Shown piece by piece: positions 24,901-35,997 of a DNA stretch of 64,000 nt; position 1 is the stretch's first letter, and each line of letters starts with the position of its first letter. The position numbers and the translations under genes are program-made. Under the pieces are notes generated by a model. It saw only the letters and a program-made list of their open reading frames with translations, had not been told where the DNA came from and did no database searches. Source of the stretch: Sphagnum compactum (lineage: Eukaryota > Bryophyta > Sphagnopsida > Sphagnales); assembly GCA_965153455.1 (NCBI GenBank), contig OZ234498.1, forward strand, positions 17,112,001-17,176,000, in the 5' to 3' direction.

Positions 24901-25939
24901 TTTTTTGAACCTAAGCATTTGGATGTATAGTGTTTGGATATTAAGTGCTTGATTATTGGCCTTGCCTTGCATTAATGGGGTGTTCAATGGTAGGCCTACA
25001 AATGGTGTTGAATGTCTATATCCTAAAACTTTGTATTTTTATATGTGATGTTATTAAACACAAAGTTAGGTGTGACATTTTTGTTAACAATATATTGATG
25101 ACAAGTTAAACATCACTCACACTTAGTGTTAAGTCAATGGCAAGTCAAAGTTGAATTTTTTGATTCAAATATGTAATGTTAGGTAGCATTACCAATGATG
25201 TGGTTGCATTCTTGATGTTAACTTGGTGTCAGCATTGGTGATAGTTAACATCCAAATTTAGTTGAAAGCTAAGGTTTTGAAAATTTAAATCAATGTTATA
25301 TAACATATTTTATATATCTCGATCTTGATTGTGGGGTCTAACGTTATATTTATTACATTTAACATTAATTATAATAATCTCAATTGTAATAATCAATACT
25401 GATTGTGATCACTAATCACTAACATTAATTGTGGGAAAACTAAATTATTTTACCTTTTGATACTCTAATTTAAGTTAACATTATTGTAAGTGTGAATGTA
25501 CATCAAAATTAATAACTAACATTTTAAATTATTGTTAACTTTAACATAGGTATTTTTTTTTAATATGTTATTTGAACATTAGCCTACCTAACACCCCGTA
25601 AACCCTTTGAATGATGTTTTATAGTGTTAATCAAATGTTTAGTTAACATCCAATCTTCCTCAAATATAAGTTCATTGAAAAGTTTGATGATAAGTGATAA
25701 CTTAAACCACTCCAAAAACCAACCTAAAACTTTGTGGTAACATAATGCCACTATTCCACAACCATTTTTAATCCTCTCTCCCAATCCCAATTTTCACAAC
25801 TCTTTTTGATGTCCTACCCTTGAGTTACCATTATATGATGTGTAAATGTAATGGATGGAATTGGCACTTGATAGACAATGTCATTATGTAACATCAACTT
25901 CAAGTGCGAATGCTTGGGATGATGATGGTAGGAAGGGGT
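21936..25939. other. AT-rich intergenic sequence with a poly-C tract
   Basis: No gene is recognised. A minus-strand open frame at 22376-22789 (137 codons) has no domain I can name; it may be a retroelement fragment. A long C tract interrupted by T lies at about 23957-23990. Sequence at 25010-25560 repeats TAACATT-like motifs loosely. Confidence 0.45.
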
Positions 25940-26001
25940 GATGATAAGTTCACCGTGTGACATTTCAAGGGATGATAAGTTCACCGTGTGACATTTCAAG
26001 G
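25940..26001. repeat. 31-bp exact tandem duplication
   Basis: Two identical 31-base units sit side by side (25940-25970 and 25971-26001), beginning GATGATAAGTTCACC, followed by a partial third unit of eight bases. The exact identity suggests a recent event. Confidence 0.9.
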
Positions 26002-26074
26002 GATGATAATTGAGTGTTAGGGAAGACAATAATTGACCACTCAAACATCAGGTGTGATGTTATATATTAGAAGT

Positions 26075-26245
26075 TAAAGCTGCTTATGAAGCTGGAACCC
26101 AGTGTTTTCTTTTTAATTTTATGATGTAGTTTAGTGATGATCATGCATTAAACAATTCAGCCTGAAATTAATTATGAAGTTGAAATCCGATTTGTTGATT
26201 TGTTTTTTTTCCTTCAATTTTATGATGTAGCCTTAGTGGTGATCA
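26075..26245. repeat. Diverged tandem duplication of about 100 bp
   Basis: TATGAAGCTGGAACC to GATGATCAT (about 26075-26142) recurs as TATGAAGTTGAAATCC to GGTGATCAT (about 26173-26244). Both copies contain AATTTTATGATGTAG. Non-coding. Confidence 0.65.
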
Positions 26246-28004
26246 TCTTTAAGGCTATTTTAGCCCTCAAATTGACTATGGACTAGGTGACTCACAAGAG
26301 GTTGTTGATTATAGGGCCGTGTAGAGACTATTTTTGATAACCATCAAGAGGCTCTCTTGCTAGTTATTGCCTCTTGTTAGTTATCAGACATAATAAACTC
26401 GAAGGAGACTCAAGCTGCCTTCTTTTCATCTGAGAGTTGATGTTGGAACCTTGTGTAAACTGGTAGGTTGTATTGAAAGAAAGGTTGAAGGATATGGGCT
26501 ATAACCCACGTTGTGACATGGGCAAACTTTTGCATTCCTGACAAGAAGTATTTACCTCAGTGAAAATACACGAGAAAATGACAAAATGATGAATTTGAGG
26601 TTTTTTCTCCATTTTCTCAATTATTTGAAAATTGAGAAAAATTCTAATTATTTTGATGTAGTTAATCAGACATATAGAAGGATGCCTGAATTTTTAAACT
26701 TTTAGTAAAGAATGTGATTCCATTTTGTTGTGGGCGATCATCATCCACTTGGCAGCAAAAGAACTGTTCAAAAAACCCCTGTTAGGGTGAGAGGGGATTA
26801 ACTTACATTGCACAACACCAGAATCCAAAACAAAGAAGTGAGTTCATTCAGTGTCCATTGTTGTAAAGAGTGAAGTTTTCCAATTTACCTTTTCTTGGGA
26901 ACAAGAATTAGATAATTTTGTTTTGGATAATGTATTGGATGTTGGTAACTCGGAAGTTGGATAGATTTCTAGTGAACCAGCACTTTAATGTTCTTCTTCC
27001 TCTTGTTTCTAGCCCATCATTCAGACAATTGTGCCACCAGTTTATCATCTAGGTTACATTTATAGGGATCAAGTATGACATTCTTTGAAGTGTTGGGAAT
27101 ATTGCACATTTAGAGATTTATCATGGTGTAAGCAACTGGGTATTTTTTTGTTGGGTGGATGGTGACGGCACTCATTCTAGAAATTGATTCTGTCGGTAGT
27201 GTTCAGGATGATCCAGTGGTAAAAATTTGTCTGTAATTTCAATGTTTGTTAGGGTCATTGATGAAGGTGCCTTATCAAATCTCAAAATAGATGTTGAAAA
27301 CATTTCAACAAGTGCGTTGTTCTTCTGTCTGTCTCAGCTTCCACACCGCCCCCGCCCCCCTCCCCCCAGTAACCAAATTTAGAACCCACCAAATAGGTCA
27401 CAACTCAACACCCAGTTGTTGGAATAATTCTTCTTTGACTCACAAGCAAGCAAGTAGCTTAAGGTCCTGTAGTGCCGTAAGCCAAGACGCTAAATACCCA
27501 CGCCCCCCGCCCCCATCAAGCAATGTCCAGCCACCTTTCTGGGCCTGACAGTGCAGCCCTGCAGAGAATCATGTGGTTTTGTTGCAAAGTTTGACTTCTT
27601 TATTACGGAAGTTATTGAAATAGAAAAGAAAGCACACTTCTCACAACGCTGGAATCTATGCCAGTGGTTACTGCCATAATCTATTGGCTGGGAGATACGG
27701 ATTTGGAGTCTCTTGAACCGCAGCAAAATTAAAAAAAGAAAAACAAAGTTCTTAAATTTAAAGAACATTGCTTAGTTCTTTTGCAGAATTAAAAAAGAAA
27801 TGTAGAACCATGTCGAGTGGTTTTATGCAGAACCATGCAGGGACAAAAAACATGTGCAAGAAGACAAGCAGAACAAGGAAGGGGGGGGTTAGATAGAGTC
27901 TTGTGTGAGTAAGGTTGTTTTAGTGCATGGGAACAGCCCAGGACGAATTCTCTTGTTATTATTATTAACTTCTAGATACCTCTAAGGGGGGCTCCAAACC
28001 CCAA
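26246..28004. other. Intergenic sequence with C-rich tracts; no gene recognised
   Basis: C-rich tracts occur at about 27345-27367 and 27500-27516. Open frames (for example 27291-27548) are low-complexity and domain-free. Confidence 0.45.
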
Positions 28005-28670
28005 ACCAGTGTCGCCCAGGTACCTGCTTTGCTAGTAGGTAAGGACAGCAGGTTTTGGTTCCAGTAAGTAAGAACTGTATATGAACCAGATCTGACCAGT
28101 CAATGGGGCGTAACTAAACCAGAATGAATCTTTTCAAGAACCCTACTCTGAAGCCATACTCCGAATCAAGTTCCTGGATTTATGTAATGTATGGAACTGG
28201 AACCGAGATGGTTTTGGTTTATATTTTAAAACTGGAACCTGAGGTTCTTTGTGAAAACCTGGCAGGATTGTGCCAGTGTATGTACTTAAGAGGGCACCTT
28301 ACTGAAGGTAATAATGCAGCACCTTGGCTTTACGAAAACTGGAATGCCTTTGCAAGCTTTACACTTTTTGTATACACCATTGTTCATTTAAAACAAAACC
28401 CCAGTCATACCCGACGGGTGCCTTCTTTGTATCATGGGAAACAATTCAAAACCACGAACGATTTTAAGTGGGCATTATTGGAATTGGGTGCCACCTTAGC
28501 TCCGCTTAGGGGCCCTTATTATGGTAAGGGCTTTAACCTACTACACACAAAAGTAAAGAACCGCCCACCACTGCTACAAACCCATTCCGTAGTTTTTTAT
28601 TTTGGTTAAGAAAAAAAAAGGTGTGGTTGCCAATGATGGGGCCAAGTCAATGGGGGCGTAACTAAAAAAA
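28005..28670. repeat. Repeat block with hAT-like end and 21-bp direct repeats, upstream of the U-box gene
   Basis: Near-identical 21-22-base direct repeats (AGTCAATGGGGCGTAACTAA and the same with one extra G) lie at 28098-28118 and 28645-28666. Between them, at 28559-28573, is a hAT-like end which on the minus strand reads CAGTGGTGGGCGGTT. A block around 28195-28260 (GGAACCGAGATGG, then GAGGTTCTT) resembles 59370-59425. The 161-codon open frame at 28124-28609 lies wholly within this repeat. Confidence 0.5.
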
Positions 28671-29017
28671 TTTACTTATTTGGCGTTCCCTGGCAGACGC
28701 TGAAAAATGTCCAGTTCAAGGTCGCGACAACTTGCAGCGGAAAAGTTGCAATTTTGCGGGCGGGGGCGGAGGGGGTGTTGGGGGGTGTTGGAGTGGGGAA
28801 GGGTGTGAGAGTTGTTTTGCAATTGTTTAATTTGTTGGGGTTTAGAGGAGGAGCTGGAGTTCTTCCATTTGTTTGGTTTGTGGGGTGGGAGTTGTTGGAT
28901 TGGTTTGATTGGGGGAGGCGGGAGGTGTTGTTGGGGTTAGGCGTTGTTGCATTCTTCACTTGTGTTGCGATTTCTTTGTGGGAGGAGTTTTTGTTGCATG
29001 TTTTGATGTTTGTGGCG

Positions 29018-32000
29018 ATGGAAGAGAAGGTGAGTTTAAAGAAGAAGAGCTCCTGGTCGTTTGGTTTGGCCAAGTTTAGTAAGAAAGGAGGAGGAGGAGG
29101 AGGAGAGTCAAAGGAGCAAGTGCCGGAGGAGTTCGTATGTCCGATCTCGCAGTCATTGATGGCAGACCCAGTGATTGTGGCTTCGGGTTATAGCTTCGAG
29201 CGTCAGTGTATTCAGCGATGGTTTCAGTTAGGGAATCGTCACTGTTTCAAGTCTGGTATCATATTGGAGCATGGCACTCTTACCCCTAATCTGCAGTTGC
29301 ACTCTATGATTCTGGGGTGGTGCGATAAGCACAAGGTCGCCAGGCCGCAGCCTCCGACTGCGGAGCTTGCTTGGCAACTGGTGGAAGCCAGTGGCGTCAG
29401 AGCGGCGCCGGCACCGTCTGCGGTACCGCGCCATGACTCGGATCTGGAAAGGCCTGGTTTCTCTGGCGATGGCAGACCTGATCCGTTTGACGACGACGAC
29501 GACGACGACAAGTCCGGTGGCAGTTCACGGAGCGCGCAGCTTAGTAGCGGCAGGGATGGCGGAAACCAGCAGCAGGTGGAGCAAGAGTATTCTGAGTCAT
29601 CTGCGCCAACGTCGACAACACCAGATCAGGATGCGCCCCTTTGGAAGAGGCGTGAGCAGGGCACTTCTTCCGGGGAGTTCAATAAGAGCAGCGAGTTCCG
29701 AGGATCTAATTTGCAATCTTCAAGCTACAACCATCCCAACAGCGGCGAGTGGCCGGCCTCTCCACTGCAGTCGCGGTATGTGCACTCTGCGTCGGCACAT
29801 GTGCTTCGAGGACAAATGGAAAATTTTGATGCACACCGCGACGGGATTCCGTTGCCTTTGGCGACAACCCCTTCATCTTATGGCATTAGTGAGGCTGGTG
29901 AGTATGGGGCTGCAGAGGGGATTGAGGGAGAGTTGTTGTACAAGCTACATCACCAGCATGCTGTGGAACAGGAGGAAGGTGCTGCTGAAATTCGGATGCT
30001 CACACGAAACACTGATCCTTCAGTGGATTACAGGGCAACCCTTTGCACTCCAGCTGTTCTTGAAGCACTGGTGTCCCTAATGCAAAGCCGGTACTCTGGA
30101 GTACAGTCAAATGCAGTGGCTGCTATCATGAATTTGTCTCTTTCAAATGAGAACAAAATCAAGATTGCAAGAGCAGGGGCAATTCCAGTGCTAATTGAGG
30201 TGCTGAAGACTCAATGTGATGCTGCACAGGAACATGCAACAGGGGCCTTGTTTAGTCTGGCCCTCAGTGATGAAAACAAGATGGCTATAGGGGTATTGGG
30301 GGCCATACCACCTCTCATCCATGTTCTGCGTGTCGGATCACAAGGGGCTCGGTGTGATGCAGCCATGGCTCTATACCAACTGTCATTTGCTCAAATTAAT
30401 CGAGGGAAGCTGATCAAAGCAGGTGCAGTTGGAATTCTATTGCGCCTTCTGCAAGAGGAGGGCTCAGACCTAGTGAGTCGTGCACTGTTAATATTGTCCA
30501 ACTTGGCTGTGATCCCTGATGGACGGTCTACCATTTGTGAGGGCAACGGCATTTCTGTCCTTGTCAGCCTGATTGCTTACCAATCCTCACTGGGTGGTCC
30601 ACCTGATCAAGGTATGTTGCAGATTGTTCTGTACTCCAGATGTCTCTCACCTTACCATGGGCTTCTAATTAGGGCACACTCTTGAGCATAGTCAAGCTTG
30701 TGTAGACTGTAGACCATTTCCTACTCTTCTAGGTCAACCAAAATGAATTTTTCTTGCTCATTGAGCTTTTGTATACAGCAGCCTTTGGAATGTATGCTAT
30801 TTGCCAGTATTTGCCAGACTTAATATATTGGTTAGAACTTTGATAGATCATCTGTTCCTTTCTTTTGGTCACTATGCTTATAGACAATGTATTGGTACAC
30901 CATGTTGTGCAGTCTATGGAGCAAATTCTACTGCTTTTCCTGCGACTTTCATTTTCTGAAGTATCATTTGAAGTCCAACACCTGCCCTAATATGTTTCAA
31001 AGATTATCCCCAGTTTGTAGGTCTATCAATGATCATTTTGTCCAGGACTTGTTGGTCTTTGAGAGTTTTATGTACCTGGACAAAGACTTTTTTGGTGGCT
31101 TCATATACCCAAATATGTCTTCTGAGTTAAATTGTACTTCTAGAGGATTCAATTGCAGCTTCTTGGATTGTAGAGGTCTTTTTGGTGAGATCTTTGATAA
31201 AAGTACTCAACCAGAGTATGCAGGTCTTGACATGATCCATATGCCTCACATTCAGTCTAATATCTCTATAACTGCTAACTTGGGCACCATCAATAGTGTA
31301 TTCTACAGGTTCTTGAGGCTTAGTAGTTCTAACATTTTCTTTGTTTCTCAGGTGGTCAGTCTCATTCTCTTTCTGGAGAATAAAGGCTACCCTCTAAACA
31401 TTCACTTAAAGTGGACCACAGGCGTTTCTCTGTCTTCCAAACGGGTTTTTGTAGAGTCTTCTAAGTGGGTAGCATTTTAAAGCCCACTTGGTATCCTTTG
31501 TCTTCTCCCTTTTGTCTACTATGTTCTGTTTTTTCTTCCTCAAGTGACTCCTCTTCTGTCTTTCATTGTTTCCCTTTGTATTTCCCCTTTTGTCATGCGG
31601 TGTAGGGTGCTAACCAGTACCATGGCTGAGTCTTCCATTGCTTCTGGACTTCTGACAGAAACTCTGTATGCAGGCTAGTGGTTACACTGGCCTATACCCA
31701 CTATAGGAGCTGAGGAAGTCAGTGATTAGGTTGTGATAGAAAGGTCACTATCATACACATTACTGCTGATGGTCCCTGAACAAGTGGGAGACTGCCACTG
31801 GTGTTCATACTGCTAGTTCTATAAGTTCATATCAAACTAGTTCTTCCCTAATGTGTATCTCTTCTTCCCTGTTTTTTTTGCATTATATGTTCTTTAGTCC
31901 TTATCTTGAAGTTTTCCTTTAACTTTTAAGGAAACCAATTTTGTCTAGTTATGGTTATCTTCAATTCTGAGTATGGAGATTTCTTGATGTGCATGAGAGT

Positions 32001-32788
32001 TATTATTTGCCAGTATGTTTGCAGCTTATTGACTTTTTGGTCAACAATTTCTCATGTACCAGCCAACCTCATGATGAGTCTTCCTGTTGCTTCCAGAAAT
32101 TTGATAGACACAGTGAGATCATTAGATTGTAGAATTTTATGCCTTAATTGTTGAGCAGATAACTAAATTCTTATCTGCACCCACCACTGGGAGTTCATGA
32201 TCTCAGTAGGGAGTGATGGCAGCTAGTCACTGCTATACATGATGAAGGTGATGGTTCAATACTTTGTGAGTGACACTTAAAAGGTTATGACCCTTTCTTA
32301 TTGTCATCTTACTAGTTTCTGGAACTGACACAGTAGTTATGTTCAAAGTGTTATTGTGGAGTTCTCTTGGCAATTGAATAGGATATGTAATCCCATGATA
32401 CAAATTAGCTGGGAATACAAAATTCTGGAATATTATGCCTTATTTCTGCATTGTGTGGTGGTTTGGTGCAGATGGTGGTGATAATGTCTCTGGCAGAGGG
32501 GTTGATGACTGGGCATCAGTGCGAGAGCATGCTGCAGCTGCACTTGTGCAGCTCTCAAATCATAATCTTCGCTTCAAGGCACAGGCCCTACAGGCAGGTG
32601 CTCTTGAGCCTTTGACAATGCTGGCAGAGCAGGGAACACAGCGCGCTCGAGACAAGGCTACCCTCCTGCTTAACATCTTGCGTACAGAGAGCAAATTTAG
32701 TGGTGCAGGAGATACTGCCCTGTATGCACCAGCTTTATATGGTCGCAAAGCAGCAGACAGCATGAGACCTGATTCAGCGGGATTCTGA
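29018..32788 (+). CDS. PUB: U-box/ARM-repeat E3 ubiquitin ligase (PUB38-41 group)
   Basis: U-box proteins bind an E2 enzyme and direct ubiquitin to substrates held by the ARM repeats. Exons 29018-30611 and 32472-32788 join in phase 1 through GTATGT and TGCAG to give 636 residues. Visible: a short basic, glycine-rich leader; U-box at about 37-110 (EEFVCPISQSLMADPV, ASGYSFER, PNLQLHSMILGWC); a low-complexity middle with a seven-Asp run from a GAC repeat (about 29490-29510); and ARM repeats from about 330 (YRATLCTP, VQSNAVAAIMNLSL, AQEHATGALFSLAL, RALLILSNLAV) to the end. The C-terminus DSAGF matches the SSGF ending of the Arabidopsis PUB38-41 group as I remember it. The frame is open back to 28754, but the earlier segment is unlike the family, so I start at the ATG of MEEKVSLKKK. 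Assignment to a single paralogue is not possible. Confidence 0.94.
30612..32471 (+). other. 1.86-kb intron of the U-box/ARM gene
   Basis: It contains a plus-strand open frame of 197 codons (30887-31480) and a minus-strand one of about 100 codons over the same bases. Neither has a domain I recognise. I regard it as intronic, perhaps an old insertion, and not a nested gene. Confidence 0.6.
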
Positions 32789-32970
32789 TGATTTTAACTT
32801 CATGGGGCCTCCAAGCCATACTACCAAGTTTTAGAGGCTTTGAGCTGTAACATAACTAGCTTAGTCTTGTTATGTTGCTTTGTCAGGTTACAAAGGCCTC
32901 CAACTCCATCATAACATGGTTGTCCATGCCTGTTGGCAGGCTAGAGCCACTGCATTCTTTGTCCACCATA

Positions 32971-32976
32971 AATAAA
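32971..32976 (+). terminator. Candidate polyadenylation signal of the U-box/ARM gene
   Basis: AATAAA lies about 180 bases after the stop codon, a reasonable 3' UTR length. No other evidence supports it. Confidence 0.35.
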
Positions 32977-34193
32977 AGACATTGCAGTTGTTGGAGGCTG
33001 CATTCTTTGCACTGGCCTTTATTCTCAGTTTTCCTTTACTGTGCTCACAGGTTAGGCAGGAAACCATATTGTGCGGTTGAACCTGCATGTCCCAATGCTT
33101 TCTCAAGTGTTGGTATTGTAGACCTGACCTTCCCATCTTTGCCATTATGTTCTGAGTTAACATTTGGATGTGACCAAGCTGCCGATGTGGAATACAGTTA
33201 TCAACATTGAGTCAATCCTTCTGTCAAACTGGGTTTTCAGTTGAGAAATAGGGTTTGAACAGGCATTGGAAATTTGGAATAGACTCTGCTGGGAGGTAAA
33301 GAGCATGCAGATCATGGTCTATTGGCCAGTGCAGGGTGCAGGCATTCTGCATAGTGAGAGATGGTTCAAAGATCAAGAGCACGAGATTTGGCAGAGCTGG
33401 GATTCACTGACTGCACTTTTAGGGGTTGCCAATGTGCAAAGTGTTTGTTGGTCTTCCATTTTGCCTGCCATTTCTCCTTGTCCGAGGAGCACCTTAGAAG
33501 ACCAAGATATATCCTGTGACAGGGATGATATCTTGGAGAACCTCTGAGATACGAGAATGACCATCCTTTTATATATTGTGTGCAATGCTTCTTGAATCTT
33601 GTAACTCACAGGGTTCATCTGTAACAAATGAAAACCATGTTGGCTCATCACTGGTGAAAGGAGTCTTCAACTTAGCTTGGTTCCTTCCTTTCTAAGACAG
33701 TAAATGATGCTAATTTGGATCTTTGGTTGATCCAGAAGGCTGCCTGCCGATCATGAAAGACATCAATCCTCACCAGCACGCAAAACTTTATGGCAAAGCT
33801 GGCTGCACCATCATCCCTATGAGCTTATTGCTACGATATTGCAGCTCTGGTGAGTGAGCAGCTGAATGAGGTAACATCTCTTATGGTTTGCCGAAGGGTT
33901 TAAGGAGATCTTGATGGTAAGTAAATAGAAAGAGTTCTCCTTTGCGATCTAAATGTCGAAGTGGTTGTACGGCATCAAGTAGTTTAAGTCTATATAGGGA
34001 ATGCTTCTCTCCCCCAACAATGGATTTCCTTAGATTTTTCTGCAGAAAAGTAAAGCAAAAGATTAATTTGGAACAGTCGGCAAACCTAACCCTAGAAACA
34101 ATGGGCAAAATATAACTTTAGAAACCCTTATCGCCAGACAAAGATCGGTGCATTTTTGCGTCGATTGTTCTGTAAGGCTGAAGAGAAAGGGGG
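32977..34193. promoter_or_regulatory. Intergenic region with likely promoter of the BABAM1-like gene
   Basis: No gene is recognised between the two plus-strand genes. TCTATATAGGG at 33989-33999 is a good TATA box about 200 bases before the ATG at 34194. A telo-box-like AACCCTAG lies near 34087. Open frames at 32872-33210 and 33266-33547 have no family resemblance and probably lie in 3' UTR or spacer. Confidence 0.45.
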
Positions 34194-35997
34194 ATGATGC
34201 AAGGGGGAAGAGAACATGGCGAGCTTCAGGGATTGCAGCCAGAAGAACAGGCGCCCTTGGTTTACGATATGCGAGGCATGGGGTACTCGCCCGAAGACAT
34301 CTTGCTATGTGTGGATGCGGACGCGGAAGTGAATGTGGAGATGAAGGCGGGTGTAGGAGTGAAGGGTTTGAGCCGCTTGGACGCCGTGAAGCAGGCGCTC
34401 GTTCTGTTCGTGCACTCCAAACTGCTTATGCACTCTCAACACCGGTTCGCGGTCGCCACCTTGCGCAACAATGCAGTGTGGGTACGCTTGGACACTGAGC
34501 CTTCCTTGTTCATAAAATGGCCTTTGTTGACCTCAAACTTGAGTCCTGAAAAACTTCTCGGTGCTAGCCTCTTAGGAGGATTTCTGCCCTTTCTAGGTGC
34601 CTTAGGGTTTCGGATTATCGGATCTCGAATCTGCGATTTTGTATCCGTCTCTTTGCAATTTCCGAGACAACATAAGACCCTGGATTAAGGCCCTGAAAGC
34701 ACCAGAGAATGCTTACGAGCTACTTTGTTGTCCCTTCTGTGCTTGTAATCACCTGTCACCTTAGGAGTTTTGTCAAAAATTTCTCTCACAATTCAGTTTG
34801 AAATCTGTAGTGTTTGCTCCTCACCACAAGCCCAGGTGATTTGTTATAGTGGAGTTCACTGGCAAAACTGGGATGTGATGTTGCTGTTGCCTGCAGTATC
34901 GGCAAGAGTTTACAAATGACATGGAGGTCATTGGTCAAGCAGTGCGCAGTTTAGCCTCTGGTGGCACTTTTCCACGCTGTGACTTATCAGAACTCTTTCA
35001 AATGGCTGCAACTGAGGCACATTCATCACATGCTATGGACAGAACCTTAAGAGTGGTACTCTCACTTTCCTCTGTTCCTTCTAGTCTTCACCCAAACTCT
35101 TTGGCACATTACTCTCCTTCTGGTAGCAATACATCAGTCTTGGAACTTCAGGATCTCAAAACTGATAAAGGCAGTCGACAGCACTAGAGAGAATGGAGGA
35201 GACTTGCATTCTCATAGTAAGCAGTTGCTTCTACTTGTTCACCCCTGATTTATCCTCTCATTTGAGGCCTTCTTGGGCCAAGTAAGAGTTTCGGGATCAC
35301 ATTGAATCATAGTCTCTAAGAGAATGATTGGGTGGGTCACTAGCTCCTTATTTACTGCAGGTCATCAGTGGTTCCAGAAGTCACACTACAAATGCCTGAA
35401 AAGCAGCAGTTGTTTACCTTCGATGCACTGTACTTGCATGACAAGCCAACCCGTGATAACTGTCCTCAGCGTGTGTACGATGTACTTGTTGATGCCTTGG
35501 AGCGGGTGAGTGAGTTTGAGGGCTACATATTTGAAAGCAGCAGTGGAAGTGCCCGTGTGCTCTTCAGGCAAGTTCTTGTCAGGCAGTGGCACTTCCTTTA
35601 GTTCATAAGCTGCTGGAATGCTGGATGCTGTTTCTTACTCACTCAGACATAGTTGTTTTTGCCTCAGGGAAGAATGGTATGGAGGATGCCCACCACATAT
35701 AGATTTGCTGGTGAGGGCTTTGGAAAATGAGATGGGTTCTATGTATGGCCATTTTGAATAAGAATCTAGAGACTGTGATGCTGAAAAGATGGATCCTTAT
35801 GATTACTTGTGTTATGTTTCAGACACATTTGTGTGTTGCTCTCGCATCCTCAACAGAGGTGTGCACAGGAGGAGTTTGATGCACCAAAGGATCTTGCCAA
35901 GATGGTTGCACCAGTCCCCCGCACCAGCAGTTCAGGGGGTTTACCACAGCTCAGGAAGGAAGGAGAAGATGATGGCAGTGTTCCACGCACATTTTGA
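34194..35997 (+). CDS. BABAM1: BABAM1/MERIT40-like subunit of BRISC/BRCA1-A complexes
   Basis: In animals BABAM1 is the von Willebrand A-like scaffold that stabilises the BRCC36 deubiquitinase in the BRISC and BRCA1-A complexes; plants have orthologues. Exons 34194-34481, 34897-35055, 35344-35567 and 35823-35997 join in frame to give 281 residues. Family landmarks: YSPEDILLCVDADAEV, ALVLFVHSKLLM, HRFAVATLRNNAVW, then FTNDMEVIGQAVRSL, LRVLLIYCRSS, FDALYLHDKP, NCPQRVYDVLVDALE, EGYIFES and ICVLLSHPQQRC. The third intron has a GC donor (AG|GCAAGT) and a TTTCAG acceptor; it is required to join LF to RHICVLL. The exon 3 start at 35344 is preferred over the CAG at 35360, which would lose frame and the LLIYC segment. 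A second ATG immediately follows the first. Confidence 0.9.

Noticed and set aside
28124-28609. 161-codon plus-strand open frame before the U-box gene
   Set aside because: Lies wholly between 21-bp direct repeats and includes a hAT-like end; no recognisable domain.
28754-29017. N-terminal extension of the U-box protein
   Set aside because: In frame, but hydrophobic and Gly/Val-rich and unlike the family; the ATG at 29018 gives the expected basic leader before the U-box.
29367-30080. 237-codon plus-strand open frame
   Set aside because: Overlaps the U-box/ARM coding frame in another phase and has no domain of its own.
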